64,000 nt of DNA from Streptomyces sp. DG1A-41. Its GTDB lineage: Bacteria; Actinomycetota; Actinomycetes; Streptomycetales; Streptomycetaceae. Every line of letters begins with the position of its first letter. Positions within the stretch are counted from its first letter, which is position 1. Under the pieces are notes generated by a model. It was not told where the DNA came from. It saw nothing but the letters and a program-made list of their open reading frames with translations, and made no database searches. This document shows positions 28,637 to 38,618 of the stretch, one piece after another. Both the position numbers and the translations under genes were made by a program. Location: assembly GCF_037055355.1 (NCBI RefSeq), contig NZ_CP146350.1:5231001-5295000 (forward strand). Reading direction: 5' to 3'.

Positions 28637-29611
28637 GTGAGCACCCCCGACCTTCCCCTCGCCTCGTCCGGAGGCTGCGGCGACGGCTGCGCCTGCGGCG
28701 CGGACGACGAGGCGTACCTGGAGTGCGGCCTGGACCCCGCACTCGCCCAGCTCCTGGCCGACGCCGGCCTCGACCCCGTCGAGGTCGAGGACATCGCCAA
28801 CGTGGCCCTCCAGGAGGACCTGGCTCACGGCGTGGACGTGACGACGGTGGCGACCATCCGCGAGAACGCGGTCTCCACCGCCGACTTCACGGCCCGTGAG
28901 GCGGGTGTGGTGGCGGGGCTGCGGATCGCCGAAGCGGTGATCTCCGTTGTCTGCGAGGAGGAACTCGCGATCGAACGCCACGCGGAGGACGGCGACCGCG
29001 TCGAGGCGGGCCAGAAGCTCCTCTCGGTCACCACCCGCACCCGCGACCTCCTCACGGCCGAACGCAGCGCGCTGAACATCCTGTGCCGCCTGTCGGGCAT
29101 CGCGACGGCCACGCGCGCGTGGGCGGACGTCCTGGACGGCACGAAGGCCAAGGTCCGCGACACCCGCAAGACGACACCCGGCCTGCGCTCCCTCGAGAAG
29201 TACGCGGTCCGCTGCGGCGGCGGAGTCAACCACCGCATGTCCCTCTCGGACGCGGCCCTGGTCAAGGACAACCACGTGGTCGCCGCGGGCGGCGTCGCCC
29301 AGGCCTTCAAGGCCGTACGCGAACGCTTCCCCGACGTCCCCATCGAGGTCGAGGTCGACACCCTGCACCAGCTCCGCGAGGTCCTGGACGCAGGCGCCGA
29401 CCTGATCCTCCTGGACAACTTCACGCCGGGCGAGTGCGCGGAGGCGGTCGCCATCGTCCAGGGCCGCGCCGCCCTGGAGGCCTCGGGCCGGCTGACCCTC
29501 GACAACGCCAAGGCGTACGCCGACACCGGCGTCGACTACCTGGCCGTCGGAGCCCTCACCCACTCCTCGCCGATCCTGGACATCGGCCTGGACCTTCGGC
29601 CGGCGGAGTAG
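28637..29611 (+). CDS. nadC: Nicotinate-nucleotide pyrophosphorylase (carboxylating)
   Basis: Quinolinate phosphoribosyltransferase, which makes nicotinate mononucleotide from quinolinate and PRPP. Core motifs: Q-E-D-L-A-H-G-V-D-V-T-T, the T-R-K-T-T-P-G-L-R catalytic loop, N-H-R-M and V-K-D-N-H. Total about 324 residues. Ahead of the core is a Cys-rich segment (C-G-D-G-C-A-C-G followed 11 residues later by a fourth Cys) that most NadC proteins lack. GTG 28637 is used (AGGAG 11 nt upstream); GTG 28628, overlapping the nadB stop, would add three residues. Confidence 0.94.
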   Translation: MSTPDLPLASSGGCGDGCACGADDEAYLECGLDPALAQLLADAGLDPVEVEDIANVALQEDLAHGVDVTTVATIRENAVSTADFTAREAGVVAGLRIAEAVISVVCEEELAIERHAEDGDRVEAGQKLLSVTTRTRDLLTAERSALNILCRLSGIATATRAWADVLDGTKAKVRDTRKTTPGLRSLEKYAVRCGGGVNHRMSLSDAALVKDNHVVAAGGVAQAFKAVRERFPDVPIEVEVDTLHQLREVLDAGADLILLDNFTPGECAEAVAIVQGRAALEASGRLTLDNAKAYADTGVDYLAVGALTHSSPILDIGLDLRPAE

Positions 29612-29628
29612 GGGAGCGGGTACGGGCC

Positions 29629-30426
29629 ATGCTGCTGACGATCGACGTAGGGAACACCCACACCGTCCTGGGCCTGTTCGACGGTGAGGACATCGTCGAA
29701 CACTGGCGCATCTCCACGGACGCGCGCCGCACCGCCGACGAGCTGGCGGTCCTCCTCCAGGGCCTGATGGGCATGCACCCGCTCCTCGGCGACGAACTGG
29801 GCGACGGCATCGACGGCATCGCCATCTGCGCGACCGTCCCCTCGGTCCTGCACGAACTCCGCGAGGTGACCCGCCGCTACTACGGCGACGTCCCGGCGGT
29901 CCTCGTCGAACCGGGCGTCAAGACGGGCGTCCCGATCCTCATGGACAACCCCAAGGAGGTCGGCGCGGACCGCATCATCAACGCGGTCGCGGCGGTCGAG
30001 CTCTACGGCGGCCCCGCGATCGTCGTCGACTTCGGCACGGCGACGACGTTCGACGCGGTCAGCGCGCGCGGGGAGTACGTCGGCGGGGTCATCGCCCCCG
30101 GCATCGAGATCTCCGTCGAGGCCCTCGGCGTACGCGGCGCCCAGCTCCGCAAGATCGAGGTGGCCCGGCCTCGCAGCGTCATCGGCAAGAACACGGTCGA
30201 GGCGATGCAGTCGGGCATCATCTACGGCTTCGCCGGCCAGGTCGACGGGGTCGTCAGCCGCGTGGCCCGCGAGCTGTCCGACGACCCGGACGATGTCACG
30301 GTCATCGCGACGGGCGGTCTCGCGCCGATGGTCCTGGGCGAGTCGTCGGTCATCGACGAACACGAGCCGTGGCTGACGCTGATCGGGTTGCGACTGGTGT
30401 ACGAGCGGAACGTGTCGCGCATGTGA
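29629..30426 (+). CDS. coaX: Type III pantothenate kinase
   Basis: Phosphorylates pantothenate, the first step from pantothenate to CoA. 265 residues of the ASKHA fold: phosphate-1 loop T-I-D-V-G-N-T-H-T, the G-A-D-R-I-I-N segment, D-F-G-T-A-T-T-F-D (phosphate-2) and G-V-I-A-P-G-I. GGGGAGCGGG precedes ATG 29629. It lies 17 bp after nadC on the same strand, completing a pantothenate/NAD cofactor operon. A 75-bp repeat array follows the stop codon. Confidence 0.95.
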   Translation: MLLTIDVGNTHTVLGLFDGEDIVEHWRISTDARRTADELAVLLQGLMGMHPLLGDELGDGIDGIAICATVPSVLHELREVTRRYYGDVPAVLVEPGVKTGVPILMDNPKEVGADRIINAVAAVELYGGPAIVVDFGTATTFDAVSARGEYVGGVIAPGIEISVEALGVRGAQLRKIEVARPRSVIGKNTVEAMQSGIIYGFAGQVDGVVSRVARELSDDPDDVTVIATGGLAPMVLGESSVIDEHEPWLTLIGLRLVYERNVSRM

Positions 30427-30469
30427 GGCGGGGCGCGGCGCTGATGCTGGAGTGGGTGGGCGCGCAGCT

Positions 30470-30675
30470 GGGTGGCCACATGACGGGCACCCTCCGGCGC
30501 GGGCACCCTCCGGTGCGCACCCTCCGGCGCGCACCCGCCCACCTGGGTGGCCACATGACGGGCACCCTCCGGCGCGGGCACCCTCCGGTGCGCACCCTCC
30601 GGCGCGCACCCGCCCACCTGGGTGGCCACATGACGGGCACCCTCCGGCGCGCACCCGCCCACCTGGGTGGCCTCC
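30470..30675. repeat. 75-bp tandem repeats with internal 15-bp sub-repeats
   Basis: Copies begin at 30470, 30545 and 30620 with GGGTGGCCACATGACGGGCA; the third is shortened by 30 bp and a fourth fragment starts at 30665. Inside each unit a 15-bp motif of the type GGCACCCTCCGGCGC recurs, one version (GCACC-CTCC-GGTGC) being a small hairpin. Length is a multiple of three, so both strands stay open. The 306-bp gap between coaX and the next gene holds nothing else that I recognise. Confidence 0.9.
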
Positions 30676-30732
30676 CCGCGCCACACCTGTCCGCTATGCA
30701 GAATTTGTCTGATTAGCGCGTATCCTCGCCGC

Positions 30733-31440
30733 ATGCCCACGCCATACGGATCCCGCGGCGGCATGGCGTTCGGCGTGGAGGAGCTGCGTGTGCTCCGCCG
30801 CGCTCTCGCCCTCGCCCTCCACCCCACCTCCGCCTCGGCCGACGACGTCCAAAACTGCTTCCGCCTCGCAGAGTCGCTCGACGAGGCGATGCGGGAGGGC
30901 GCCAGGCTCCGCGCCTTCCTCGTGGCCGACCTCGGCCGGTACCGCGCCGCCCTCCCCGGCACCGCCGCCGGCTACCTCACGCTCCTGGATGAGGCGCTGG
31001 GTGCCGGCTACCGCCCCCACTCCGACGACCTCGCCGCCCTCCGCGCCCTGCGCGGCAACCCCACCGCCGCCACCCTCCTGGAACGCTGCGACCTGCTCAC
31101 AGGGCAGCAGCCCGCACGCACGGGCTCGCACTCCCCCTCGACGGCCGCCCACTCGTCCGGCCACCCGGTCGTGCCCGGCACCCCCACCGTCCCCGCCTCC
31201 CGCACCCGTATTCGCCTCCTGCCCCTTCCCGGAGGCCGCTCCAGCGCCGATGAGAACACCCCGGAGAAGCAACCGGAGGAGAAGCCCGCGCGAAAGCCGG
31301 CGGCCCCGAAGCCCGCCCCCAAGCCCGCCCCGGCCCCCCCGAAGCCCGGCCGCCCGATCCCCACCCCGGGCGAGGTCTTCCCACGCCGCAAGCCCACCCC
31401 GCCGCCCCCGGCCAACCCCCAGCAGCTCGCCGCCGGCTGA
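30733..31440 (+). CDS. Hypothetical protein, helical N-terminal domain and Pro/Ala/Lys-rich tail
   Basis: 235 residues. Residues about 14-115 look like a compact helical domain (VEELRVLRRALALALHPTSA ... LGRYRAALPGTAAGYLTLLD); the rest is disordered, ending in repeated Pro-Lys-Pro-Ala elements. No membrane segment. ATG 30733 lacks a ribosome site; ATG 30763 (MAFGVEEL) is equally plausible. It comes just before a small membrane-protein gene (18 bp gap) on the same strand. I do not recognise the family; in related genomes a similar gene sits at this place (memory, not checked). Confidence 0.7.
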   Translation: MPTPYGSRGGMAFGVEELRVLRRALALALHPTSASADDVQNCFRLAESLDEAMREGARLRAFLVADLGRYRAALPGTAAGYLTLLDEALGAGYRPHSDDLAALRALRGNPTAATLLERCDLLTGQQPARTGSHSPSTAAHSSGHPVVPGTPTVPASRTRIRLLPLPGGRSSADENTPEKQPEEKPARKPAAPKPAPKPAPAPPKPGRPIPTPGEVFPRRKPTPPPPANPQQLAAG

Positions 31441-31458
31441 CGTGGCTACTCTGGATCC

Positions 31459-31647
31459 ATGGACTACGTCTCCGCGCTCCTGCCCCCGGTCGTCATGGCC
31501 ATCTTCTTCATCGGTGTGATCCGGGTGATCGTGAAGACGCAGGGCGGCGCCAACAAGGCCAAGGAGGACGCGGCTGTCGACGCCGCCCTCGCGCGCGTGG
31601 AGGGCGCCCGCCAGTCCTCCGCGACGCCCCCGAAGGCCGAAGCCTGA
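31459..31647 (+). CDS. Small single-pass membrane protein
   Basis: 62 residues: a membrane segment at about residues 7-27 (LLPPVVMAIFFIGVIRVIV) followed by a charged, Ala-rich cytoplasmic tail. ATG 31459. It lies 18 bp after the previous hypothetical gene and is closed by a strong terminator. Function unknown. Confidence 0.75.
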   Translation: MDYVSALLPPVVMAIFFIGVIRVIVKTQGGANKAKEDAAVDAALARVEGARQSSATPPKAEA

Positions 31648-31683
31648 CCCGACCGCTGCCACCCCTGGGCGCAGCGCTCTGAC

Positions 31684-31746
31684 GGCGTACGACTCCGTGC
31701 GGCCCGCTCCCCGCGGGGCCCGCACTTTCGAGTCGTACGCCCTTTT
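31684..31746 (+). terminator. Rho-independent terminator
   Basis: GGCGTACGACTC pairs with GAGTCGTACGCC (12 bp) around an inner G/C hairpin, followed by CTTTTTG. It ends the operon of the two preceding small genes and insulates the BlaI-type gene. Confidence 0.88.
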
Positions 31747-31816
31747 TGCTCCCGTTCGCCGGTGAAGTGCACGTCCGACACGGCATTACCGAGTTCTCCC
31801 ACTATTGTTCTGTGGT

Positions 31817-32314
31817 GTGCCTCGCCCATTGGGAGAACTCGAAGACGCGGTCATGTCGCGGGTGTGGAAGTGGAACCGCCCGGTGACCGTTCGAGAAGTC
31901 CTGGAAGATCTTCAGAAGGAGCGGTCCATCGCGTACACCACCGTGATGACCGTTTTGGACAATCTCCATCAGAAGGGCTGGGTGCGCCGCGAGGCGGAAG
32001 GCCGTGCCTATCGATATGAGGCGGTCTCCACACGCGCCGCCTACGCCGCCGCCCTGATGAACGAGGCCTGGTCGCAGAGCGACAACCCCGCCGCGGCTCT
32101 TGTCGCCTTCTTCGGGATGATGAGCGACGAACAGCGAGAGGCTCTCCGCGATGCCGTGCGCATCGTCCAAGGCCCGGAAACCCAGAAACCGACCGGACCG
32201 TCGGAACCGGCCGAACCGGCGGAACGAACCGAACCAGCGGAACGGGCGGAACCGGCGGAACGAGCCGAACCGCAGGAGAACCCCGCCTCTGCTCAGGACC
32301 TCGGGGAGCGATAG
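31817..32314 (+). CDS. BlaI/MecI/CopY-family transcriptional repressor
   Basis: 165 residues. The winged helix (L-G-E-L-E-D-A-V-M-S-R-V-W at the start, then V-R-E-V-L-E-D-L and T-V-M-T-V-L-D-N-L recognition helix) is characteristic of BlaI-type repressors. The C-terminal dimerisation part is followed by a tandem E-P-A-E-R-type tail encoded by an imperfect short DNA repeat (about 32200-32280). GTG 31817 is chosen; the frame reaches TTG 31805, and no ribosome site is visible, so the mRNA may be leaderless. No BlaR-type sensor protease is adjacent. 10 bp separate it from the acetyltransferase gene. Confidence 0.88.
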   Translation: MPRPLGELEDAVMSRVWKWNRPVTVREVLEDLQKERSIAYTTVMTVLDNLHQKGWVRREAEGRAYRYEAVSTRAAYAAALMNEAWSQSDNPAAALVAFFGMMSDEQREALRDAVRIVQGPETQKPTGPSEPAEPAERTEPAERAEPAERAEPQENPASAQDLGER

Positions 32315-32323
32315 CGTCCCGTC

Positions 32324-32857
32324 ATGTCCGCGAAGAGCCCCGAAGCCCCCGCAAAAGCCATCACCGTCCGTCGGGCCCGTACCAGCGATGTCCCGGCCGT
32401 CCGCCGCCTCCTCGACGCCTACGTCCGCGGCGGCATCCTGCTCGACAAAGCAACGGTGACGCTTTACGAGGACATCCAGGAGTTCTGGGTCGCGGAACGG
32501 GACGACAACGCCGAGGTCGTCGGCTGCGGCGCCCTGCACGTGATGTGGGAAGACCTCGCGGAAGTGCGCACTCTCGCCGTGAAGCCCGGCCTGAAGGGCG
32601 CGGGCGTCGGGCACCAGTTGCTGGAGAAGTTGCTGCACACCGCCCGCTGGCTCGGCGTTCGCCGCGTTTTCTGTCTGACCTTCGAAGTGGACTTCTTCAG
32701 CAAGCACGGCTTCGTGGAGATCGGCGAGACGCCTGTCGACACGGATGTCTACGCGGAGCTGCTGCGTTCCTATGACGAGGGTGTCGCGGAGTTCCTCGGT
32801 CTCGAACGAGTGAAACCGAACACCTTGGGCAACAGCCGGATGCTTCTGCATCTGTGA
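32324..32857 (+). CDS. Amino-acid N-acetyltransferase (ArgA-like GNAT)
   Basis: 177-residue GNAT protein similar to the short actinobacterial N-acetylglutamate synthases: VRRARTSDVPAVRRLLDAYV at the start, a G-C-G-A-L-H-V strand, then the acetyl-CoA loop L-K-G-A-G-V-G-H-Q-L-L and F-S-K-H-G-F near the end. Expected role: acetyl-CoA plus glutamate to N-acetylglutamate for arginine synthesis, although it is far from arg genes here and the substrate is inferred. It is probably co-transcribed with the BlaI-type gene upstream. ATG 32324. Confidence 0.85.
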   Translation: MSAKSPEAPAKAITVRRARTSDVPAVRRLLDAYVRGGILLDKATVTLYEDIQEFWVAERDDNAEVVGCGALHVMWEDLAEVRTLAVKPGLKGAGVGHQLLEKLLHTARWLGVRRVFCLTFEVDFFSKHGFVEIGETPVDTDVYAELLRSYDEGVAEFLGLERVKPNTLGNSRMLLHL

Positions 32858-33051
32858 TCGCCGGGACGGACGCACAAGCCAGTTGCACGTCGTTCGCGAG
32901 ACCGCCCGCCCGGTTCGGCAAGGCATATTCCGCACGGCCGCCCTGCCCAGGTGCCCTATGTCCGAAACGCGCACGTTTCCGGGCGGTGGCGTGGCTGCTG
33001 GTCTCTGCCGAGGGTTTGTGTTTTTCCGGCAAAAGCGGTTTGCTTTCCGAG

Positions 33052-33073
33052 GTACTGCAGTACTGCATATAAC
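33052..33073 (+). promoter_or_regulatory. Palindrome GTACTGCAGTAC and -10-like TATAAC upstream of lsr2
   Basis: A perfect 12-bp palindrome (33052-33063) lies 4 bp before TATAAC (33068-33073), which resembles a -10 hexamer; lsr2 starts at 33141. In that position a bound protein would block RNA polymerase. The TACT...AGTA half-sites resemble those of BlaI/MecI operators, and a BlaI-type gene lies 1.2 kb upstream. The whole 283-bp gap is less GC-rich than its surroundings. Confidence 0.5.
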
Positions 33074-33140
33074 AGGGGACGGCGATACGGCGGACGCCGG
33101 CACACCCCCGGCCCTGAAGATATCGATGAAAGGAAATCCG

Positions 33141-33476
33141 GTGGCACAGAAGGTTCAGGTCCTTCTTGTCGACGACCTCGACGGCGGCGAGGCGGACGAG
33201 ACCGTGACGTTCGCGCTGGACGGTAAGACGTACGAGATCGATCTCACCACCGCCAATGCGGACAAGCTCCGCGGCCTTCTCGAGCCTTACGTGAAGGGCG
33301 GTCGTCGTACCGGAGGCCGTGCTTCGGGCGGGCGTGGAAAGGCTCGCGCGGCTTCGAGCGGCAGCCAGGACACCGCGGCCATCCGCGCCTGGGCGAAGGA
33401 GAACGGCTACGAGGTCAACGACCGCGGCCGTGTTCCCGCGACCATCCGCGAGGCCTACGAGAAGGCCAACGGCTGA
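33141..33476 (+). CDS. lsr2: Lsr2 nucleoid-associated protein
   Basis: H-NS-like xenogeneic silencer that binds AT-rich DNA. 111 residues, the standard length. The N-terminal oligomerisation domain contains VQVLLVDDLDGGEADETVTF; the C-terminal DNA-binding domain starts at IRAWAKENGYEVNDRGRVPA with the R-G-R AT-hook-like motif, and a basic Gly/Arg linker joins them. GTG 33141 has AAAGGAA upstream. Its 3' end lies 10 bp from the convergent SCO3374-like gene. Confidence 0.96.
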   Translation: MAQKVQVLLVDDLDGGEADETVTFALDGKTYEIDLTTANADKLRGLLEPYVKGGRRTGGRASGGRGKARAASSGSQDTAAIRAWAKENGYEVNDRGRVPATIREAYEKANG

Positions 33477-33485
33477 ACAGCGGCA

Positions 33486-34571
33486 CTACCGACCCTGCGC
33501 ACGCAAGGCCGGCGGCTGAGCGCACGCGCGCCGCAGCCGGACCCGGTGGCACTGCGTGGCCACCGTGTTCACCAGCCGCACGAGATCGGGGGCATCTCCA
33601 CCGCCCCCCAACGCCGACAGTGTCGGCAGCGAGGCCTCGACCTCGCATCCCGGCTCGGGGGGCCGCAGCCACACAGCGGCCCCCTGGGAACCGAACCGGC
33701 CCGGGGGAAGCGGCCGGCCACGGCAGAAGCCGGGCTCGGGGGACAACGCGCCGTCCGTCTCGGGGGCCGACGGCGCACACGCCTGACGAGGCACCAGCCC
33801 GCCCCGCCCGCAGGCCGCCGGCACAAACCCCTCACAGGGCAGCGGCCCGCCCCTCCCGCGCGACACCGAGCCGTCCGCTTCGCGGAACATCGGAGCGATC
33901 GTCTTGCAGGGCAGTGGTCCGCCGTTCTCGCGTTTCTCGCGCGACGCCGAGTCGTCCGTCTCGCGGAAGAGTGACGCGTCGGTGCCGTGGGGCAGCGGCC
34001 GGCCTGCCGCGCACGGCATCGAGCCGTCCGTCTCGCAGGGCAGTGGCCGGTCCTTCTCGCGCGGCACCGAGCCCTCCGCCCCGCGGCACAGCCCGTCCGT
34101 CTCGCAGCGCAGCAGTCCGCCCCTCTCGTGTGCCAACGGCGCCTCCATCCCCGGCGGCCGCGGCGCCTCCATGGCGCCCCCCGCCCCGATCGCCGTGAGG
34201 TCGAGCGGCAGTGTCCCCCACTCCAGCCACTCCAGCAGCCCGGGTAGTTCCTCCGCGGTGCCCGGTGCCACCAGGAGCCGCAAGCGGTCGCCGAGTACGG
34301 CCACCGGGGAGGCCGGCTCCAGGCGTCGCAGGGCCGCGTGTCCCGCCTCGGCCGGTACGTCCAGGACGTCGTAGCGCACCCCTACCGCCAGCCGCAGAGG
34401 AGCGCCGGGCACCGTCGGCCAGCCCAGTTCGTTCTCGTACCACCGCCGGACCGGACAGCTCGCGTCAGGCGGTCGGCGGGGGAGCGGGATGGGGCGGGGG
34501 GCGCCGAACATGCCAAGTGCAACAGCCGGAAGGGCGCTCCGGTTACGCTGGGTATAGTTTCGAGCGCACAT
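33486..34571 (-). CDS. SCO3374-like protein with an expanded low-complexity repeat insert
   Basis: About 361 residues. Conserved-looking ends (MFGAPRPIPLPRRPP, W-Y-E-N-E-L-G-W-P-T-V-P-G and C-terminal VEASLPTLSALGGGGDAPDL) resemble a Streptomyces core protein often named after SCO3374, which may be related to the N-terminal part of bifunctional primase/polymerase proteins (uncertain). Between them, about residues 140-265, lies a degenerate repeat of elements like C-E-T-D-G-S / R-E-T-D-D-S / R-E-A-D-G-S with interspersed G-G-P-L-P-C. The start could instead be ATG 34511. It is divergent from clpC and convergent with lsr2. Function unknown. Confidence 0.72.
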   Translation of the reverse strand: MCARNYTQRNRSALPAVALGMFGAPRPIPLPRRPPDASCPVRRWYENELGWPTVPGAPLRLAVGVRYDVLDVPAEAGHAALRRLEPASPVAVLGDRLRLLVAPGTAEELPGLLEWLEWGTLPLDLTAIGAGGAMEAPRPPGMEAPLAHERGGLLRCETDGLCRGAEGSVPREKDRPLPCETDGSMPCAAGRPLPHGTDASLFRETDDSASREKRENGGPLPCKTIAPMFREADGSVSRGRGGPLPCEGFVPAACGRGGLVPRQACAPSAPETDGALSPEPGFCRGRPLPPGRFGSQGAAVWLRPPEPGCEVEASLPTLSALGGGGDAPDLVRLVNTVATQCHRVRLRRACAQPPALRAQGR

Positions 34572-34723
34572 GGTGGCGAAATGGGGGCGTGCCGGGGGTG
34601 CGGGGAGGCGCAAGGTTGTTCGCCCGTAGCGGAGGGAAGGGGGGCGCTCGGCATGGACTTCCGGTCCGTACGGGTAAGACATCCCTAGTGGGAGGGGGCG
34701 ACACGCAGGAAAGGCCGTCTCAC

Positions 34724-34747
34724 GTTCGCCATGGGCGTACTGGCGAA
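34724..34747 (+). promoter_or_regulatory. ClgR-type operator upstream of clpC
   Basis: GTTCGC-CATGG-GCG at 34724-34737 matches the GTTCGC-N5-GCG box described for the Streptomyces activator ClgR; it is part of a longer dyad (TTCGCC ... GGCGAA, 34725-34747). It lies about 200 bp before clpC. In the remaining 370-bp divergent region I see no gene. Confidence 0.65.
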
Positions 34748-34941
34748 GGGGGTAACTGCCTGGCCTGCGGGAACATCGTCTCGCACCATCGGGTTGGAGC
34801 AGATGTCGGCGTTCGGGGTCAGGAGGCCAAGGACGGTGTCGGCAGTTGGAATGAGCGGTCCCCGCTTGCGGGACTAAGCTGCGGAAGGACAGGGAGGGGA
34901 AGTTCCCCCCACTGCCTGACCGCTCTGAGGAGCGATTAACG

Positions 34942-37467
<2,526 letters not shown>

Positions 37468-37482
37468 GCGTCACGACCGAGT

Positions 37483-37520
37483 GAAGAGGGGCCGGTGCTG
37501 AAAAGCACCGGCCCCTCTTC
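37483..37520. terminator. Terminator with 17-bp perfect stem
   Basis: GAAGAGGGGCCGGTGCT pairs exactly with AGCACCGGCCCCTCTTC around a GAAA tetraloop. It lies between clpC and the convergent acid phosphatase gene and reads as a terminator in both directions. Confidence 0.92.
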
Positions 37521-37549
37521 CATGCCCCGACGGCAGCTGCCCTGCTGCG

Positions 37550-38179
37550 CTACGACAGCTGCCCGTCGTAGTCCGGCAGCTTGTACGTCTTCTCGGCGTG
37601 GCCGCCAGAGAGGTCGGTGGCGCTGTTGCCGATGTTCGCGATGATCGTGTAGCCCTTCTTCTCGACGTCGACGCGCTGGGCCGTCTTGTACTCGGCGACG
37701 TTCTTGAAGAGGTCGACGAAGTTCCGCACGTAGAGGCCGGAGACCTGGTCGCCGGCCTGCTTGAGGTTGTACTCGGTGAACGAGTAGATGATGTCCGGGC
37801 GGGCGGTCACGAAGAACAGGGCGACACCGCGCTCCTGGGCGTATCTGGCGGCCTCCAGGACCGGCTTGTTGGCCGGCTGCGGGTAGCTGAAGCCGAAGTC
37901 CGTCTCCAGCGCGGTGTTGTCGATGTCGAAGACGATCGCCTGCTTCTCGCCCGGCTTGGCGGCGGCGATCCGCTGCTTCAGATAGGGCAGCGCCTGGTCC
38001 ATCACCGCCTGGCAGTCCTTCTGCCAGGTCGCGTAGTCGACGTCCGCGGCGGCCGTGGTGGCCGCGGTGGCGGTACCGGCGGGGGCCGCGGCGTCGGCCG
38101 GTGCGGCCATCGCCACGAGGGCGGCCGCCGAGACGACGGTCACTGATGCGCGGCGCAGCCAGGGGCCTCGGGTCTGCAT
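37550..38179 (-). CDS. Secreted HAD-family acid phosphatase (class IIIB)
   Basis: 209 residues with a typical signal peptide (basic R-R after about 8 residues, hydrophobic VTVVSAAALVAM, cleavage near A-D-A-A). The mature part has HAD motif I F-D-I-D-N-T-A-L-E, motif II V-T-A-R-P and motif III/IV residues near N-I-G-N-S-A-T-D. Family members are secreted or periplasmic nonspecific acid phosphatases; the twin Arg near the start hints at Tat export but is not decisive. ATG 38179 has AGAGGACC upstream. It converges on clpC. Confidence 0.88.
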   Translation of the reverse strand: MQTRGPWLRRASVTVVSAAALVAMAAPADAAAPAGTATAATTAAADVDYATWQKDCQAVMDQALPYLKQRIAAAKPGEKQAIVFDIDNTALETDFGFSYPQPANKPVLEAARYAQERGVALFFVTARPDIIYSFTEYNLKQAGDQVSGLYVRNFVDLFKNVAEYKTAQRVDVEKKGYTIIANIGNSATDLSGGHAEKTYKLPDYDGQLS

Positions 38180-38618
38180 GTCGTGGGGTCCTCTCACGTC
38201 CGTGACGCTGCCAACATGTCGTGTGCATGTTCGTGGGCGAGGGTGGCGCGAGGGGAACCGTAGGGTTACCGAACGGTAGGCGCATAGAGGCGTGCGCCAC
38301 ATTTCCGGAATGGCCGAAGAGGGCTCTCGGTGACATGCCGCACAGGCGATTTGTCCGGTACTAGACGGAATAGTGCTGAACAGGTGGGGAGAAAAGGGAT
38401 TGCTGCCCCGCTGTGCAGGCTGAAGTGCGGTGTAGTGCCCTGATCTGTCCCGAATGGGTGCCATGTCAAGAGACGTAGAACACTGAACGAAATTACTAAC
38501 TTCGGTCGTAGATCACGCTTTTGGGGGTTTGTCGGACTTCGGGTTACCAAGGGATGGCCATTCGGCGAGCGACTGTGCGCCGGGTGGTTTTCTCCGTCCC
38601 CTTCCCCACGAGGTTTCG
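38180..38618. other. 439-bp divergent regulatory region without a gene
   Basis: Between the acid phosphatase and the M23 peptidase gene. Base composition drops toward AT in the centre (about 38330-38500). A small palindrome TACCG-AA-CGGTA occurs at about 38267-38278, close to the phosphatase side. The long leader before the peptidase gene could hold regulatory RNA; I looked for a c-di-AMP (ydaO) riboswitch, as found ahead of some Streptomyces wall-lytic enzymes, and could not recognise its conserved parts. Confidence 0.5.

Noticed and set aside
30470..30675. CRISPR-like repeat array
   Set aside because: Units are direct tandem copies without unique spacers, and no cas genes are near.
30222..30962. 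Reverse-strand frame with 25-residue repeats across the 75-bp array
   Set aside because: The repeat length is divisible by three, so every frame stays open; it overlaps coaX and the next gene and has no start signal or homology.
38330..38618. c-di-AMP (ydaO) riboswitch ahead of the M23 peptidase gene
   Set aside because: The biology would fit, with disA in the same window, but I could not find the conserved helices or loop sequences in the leader.
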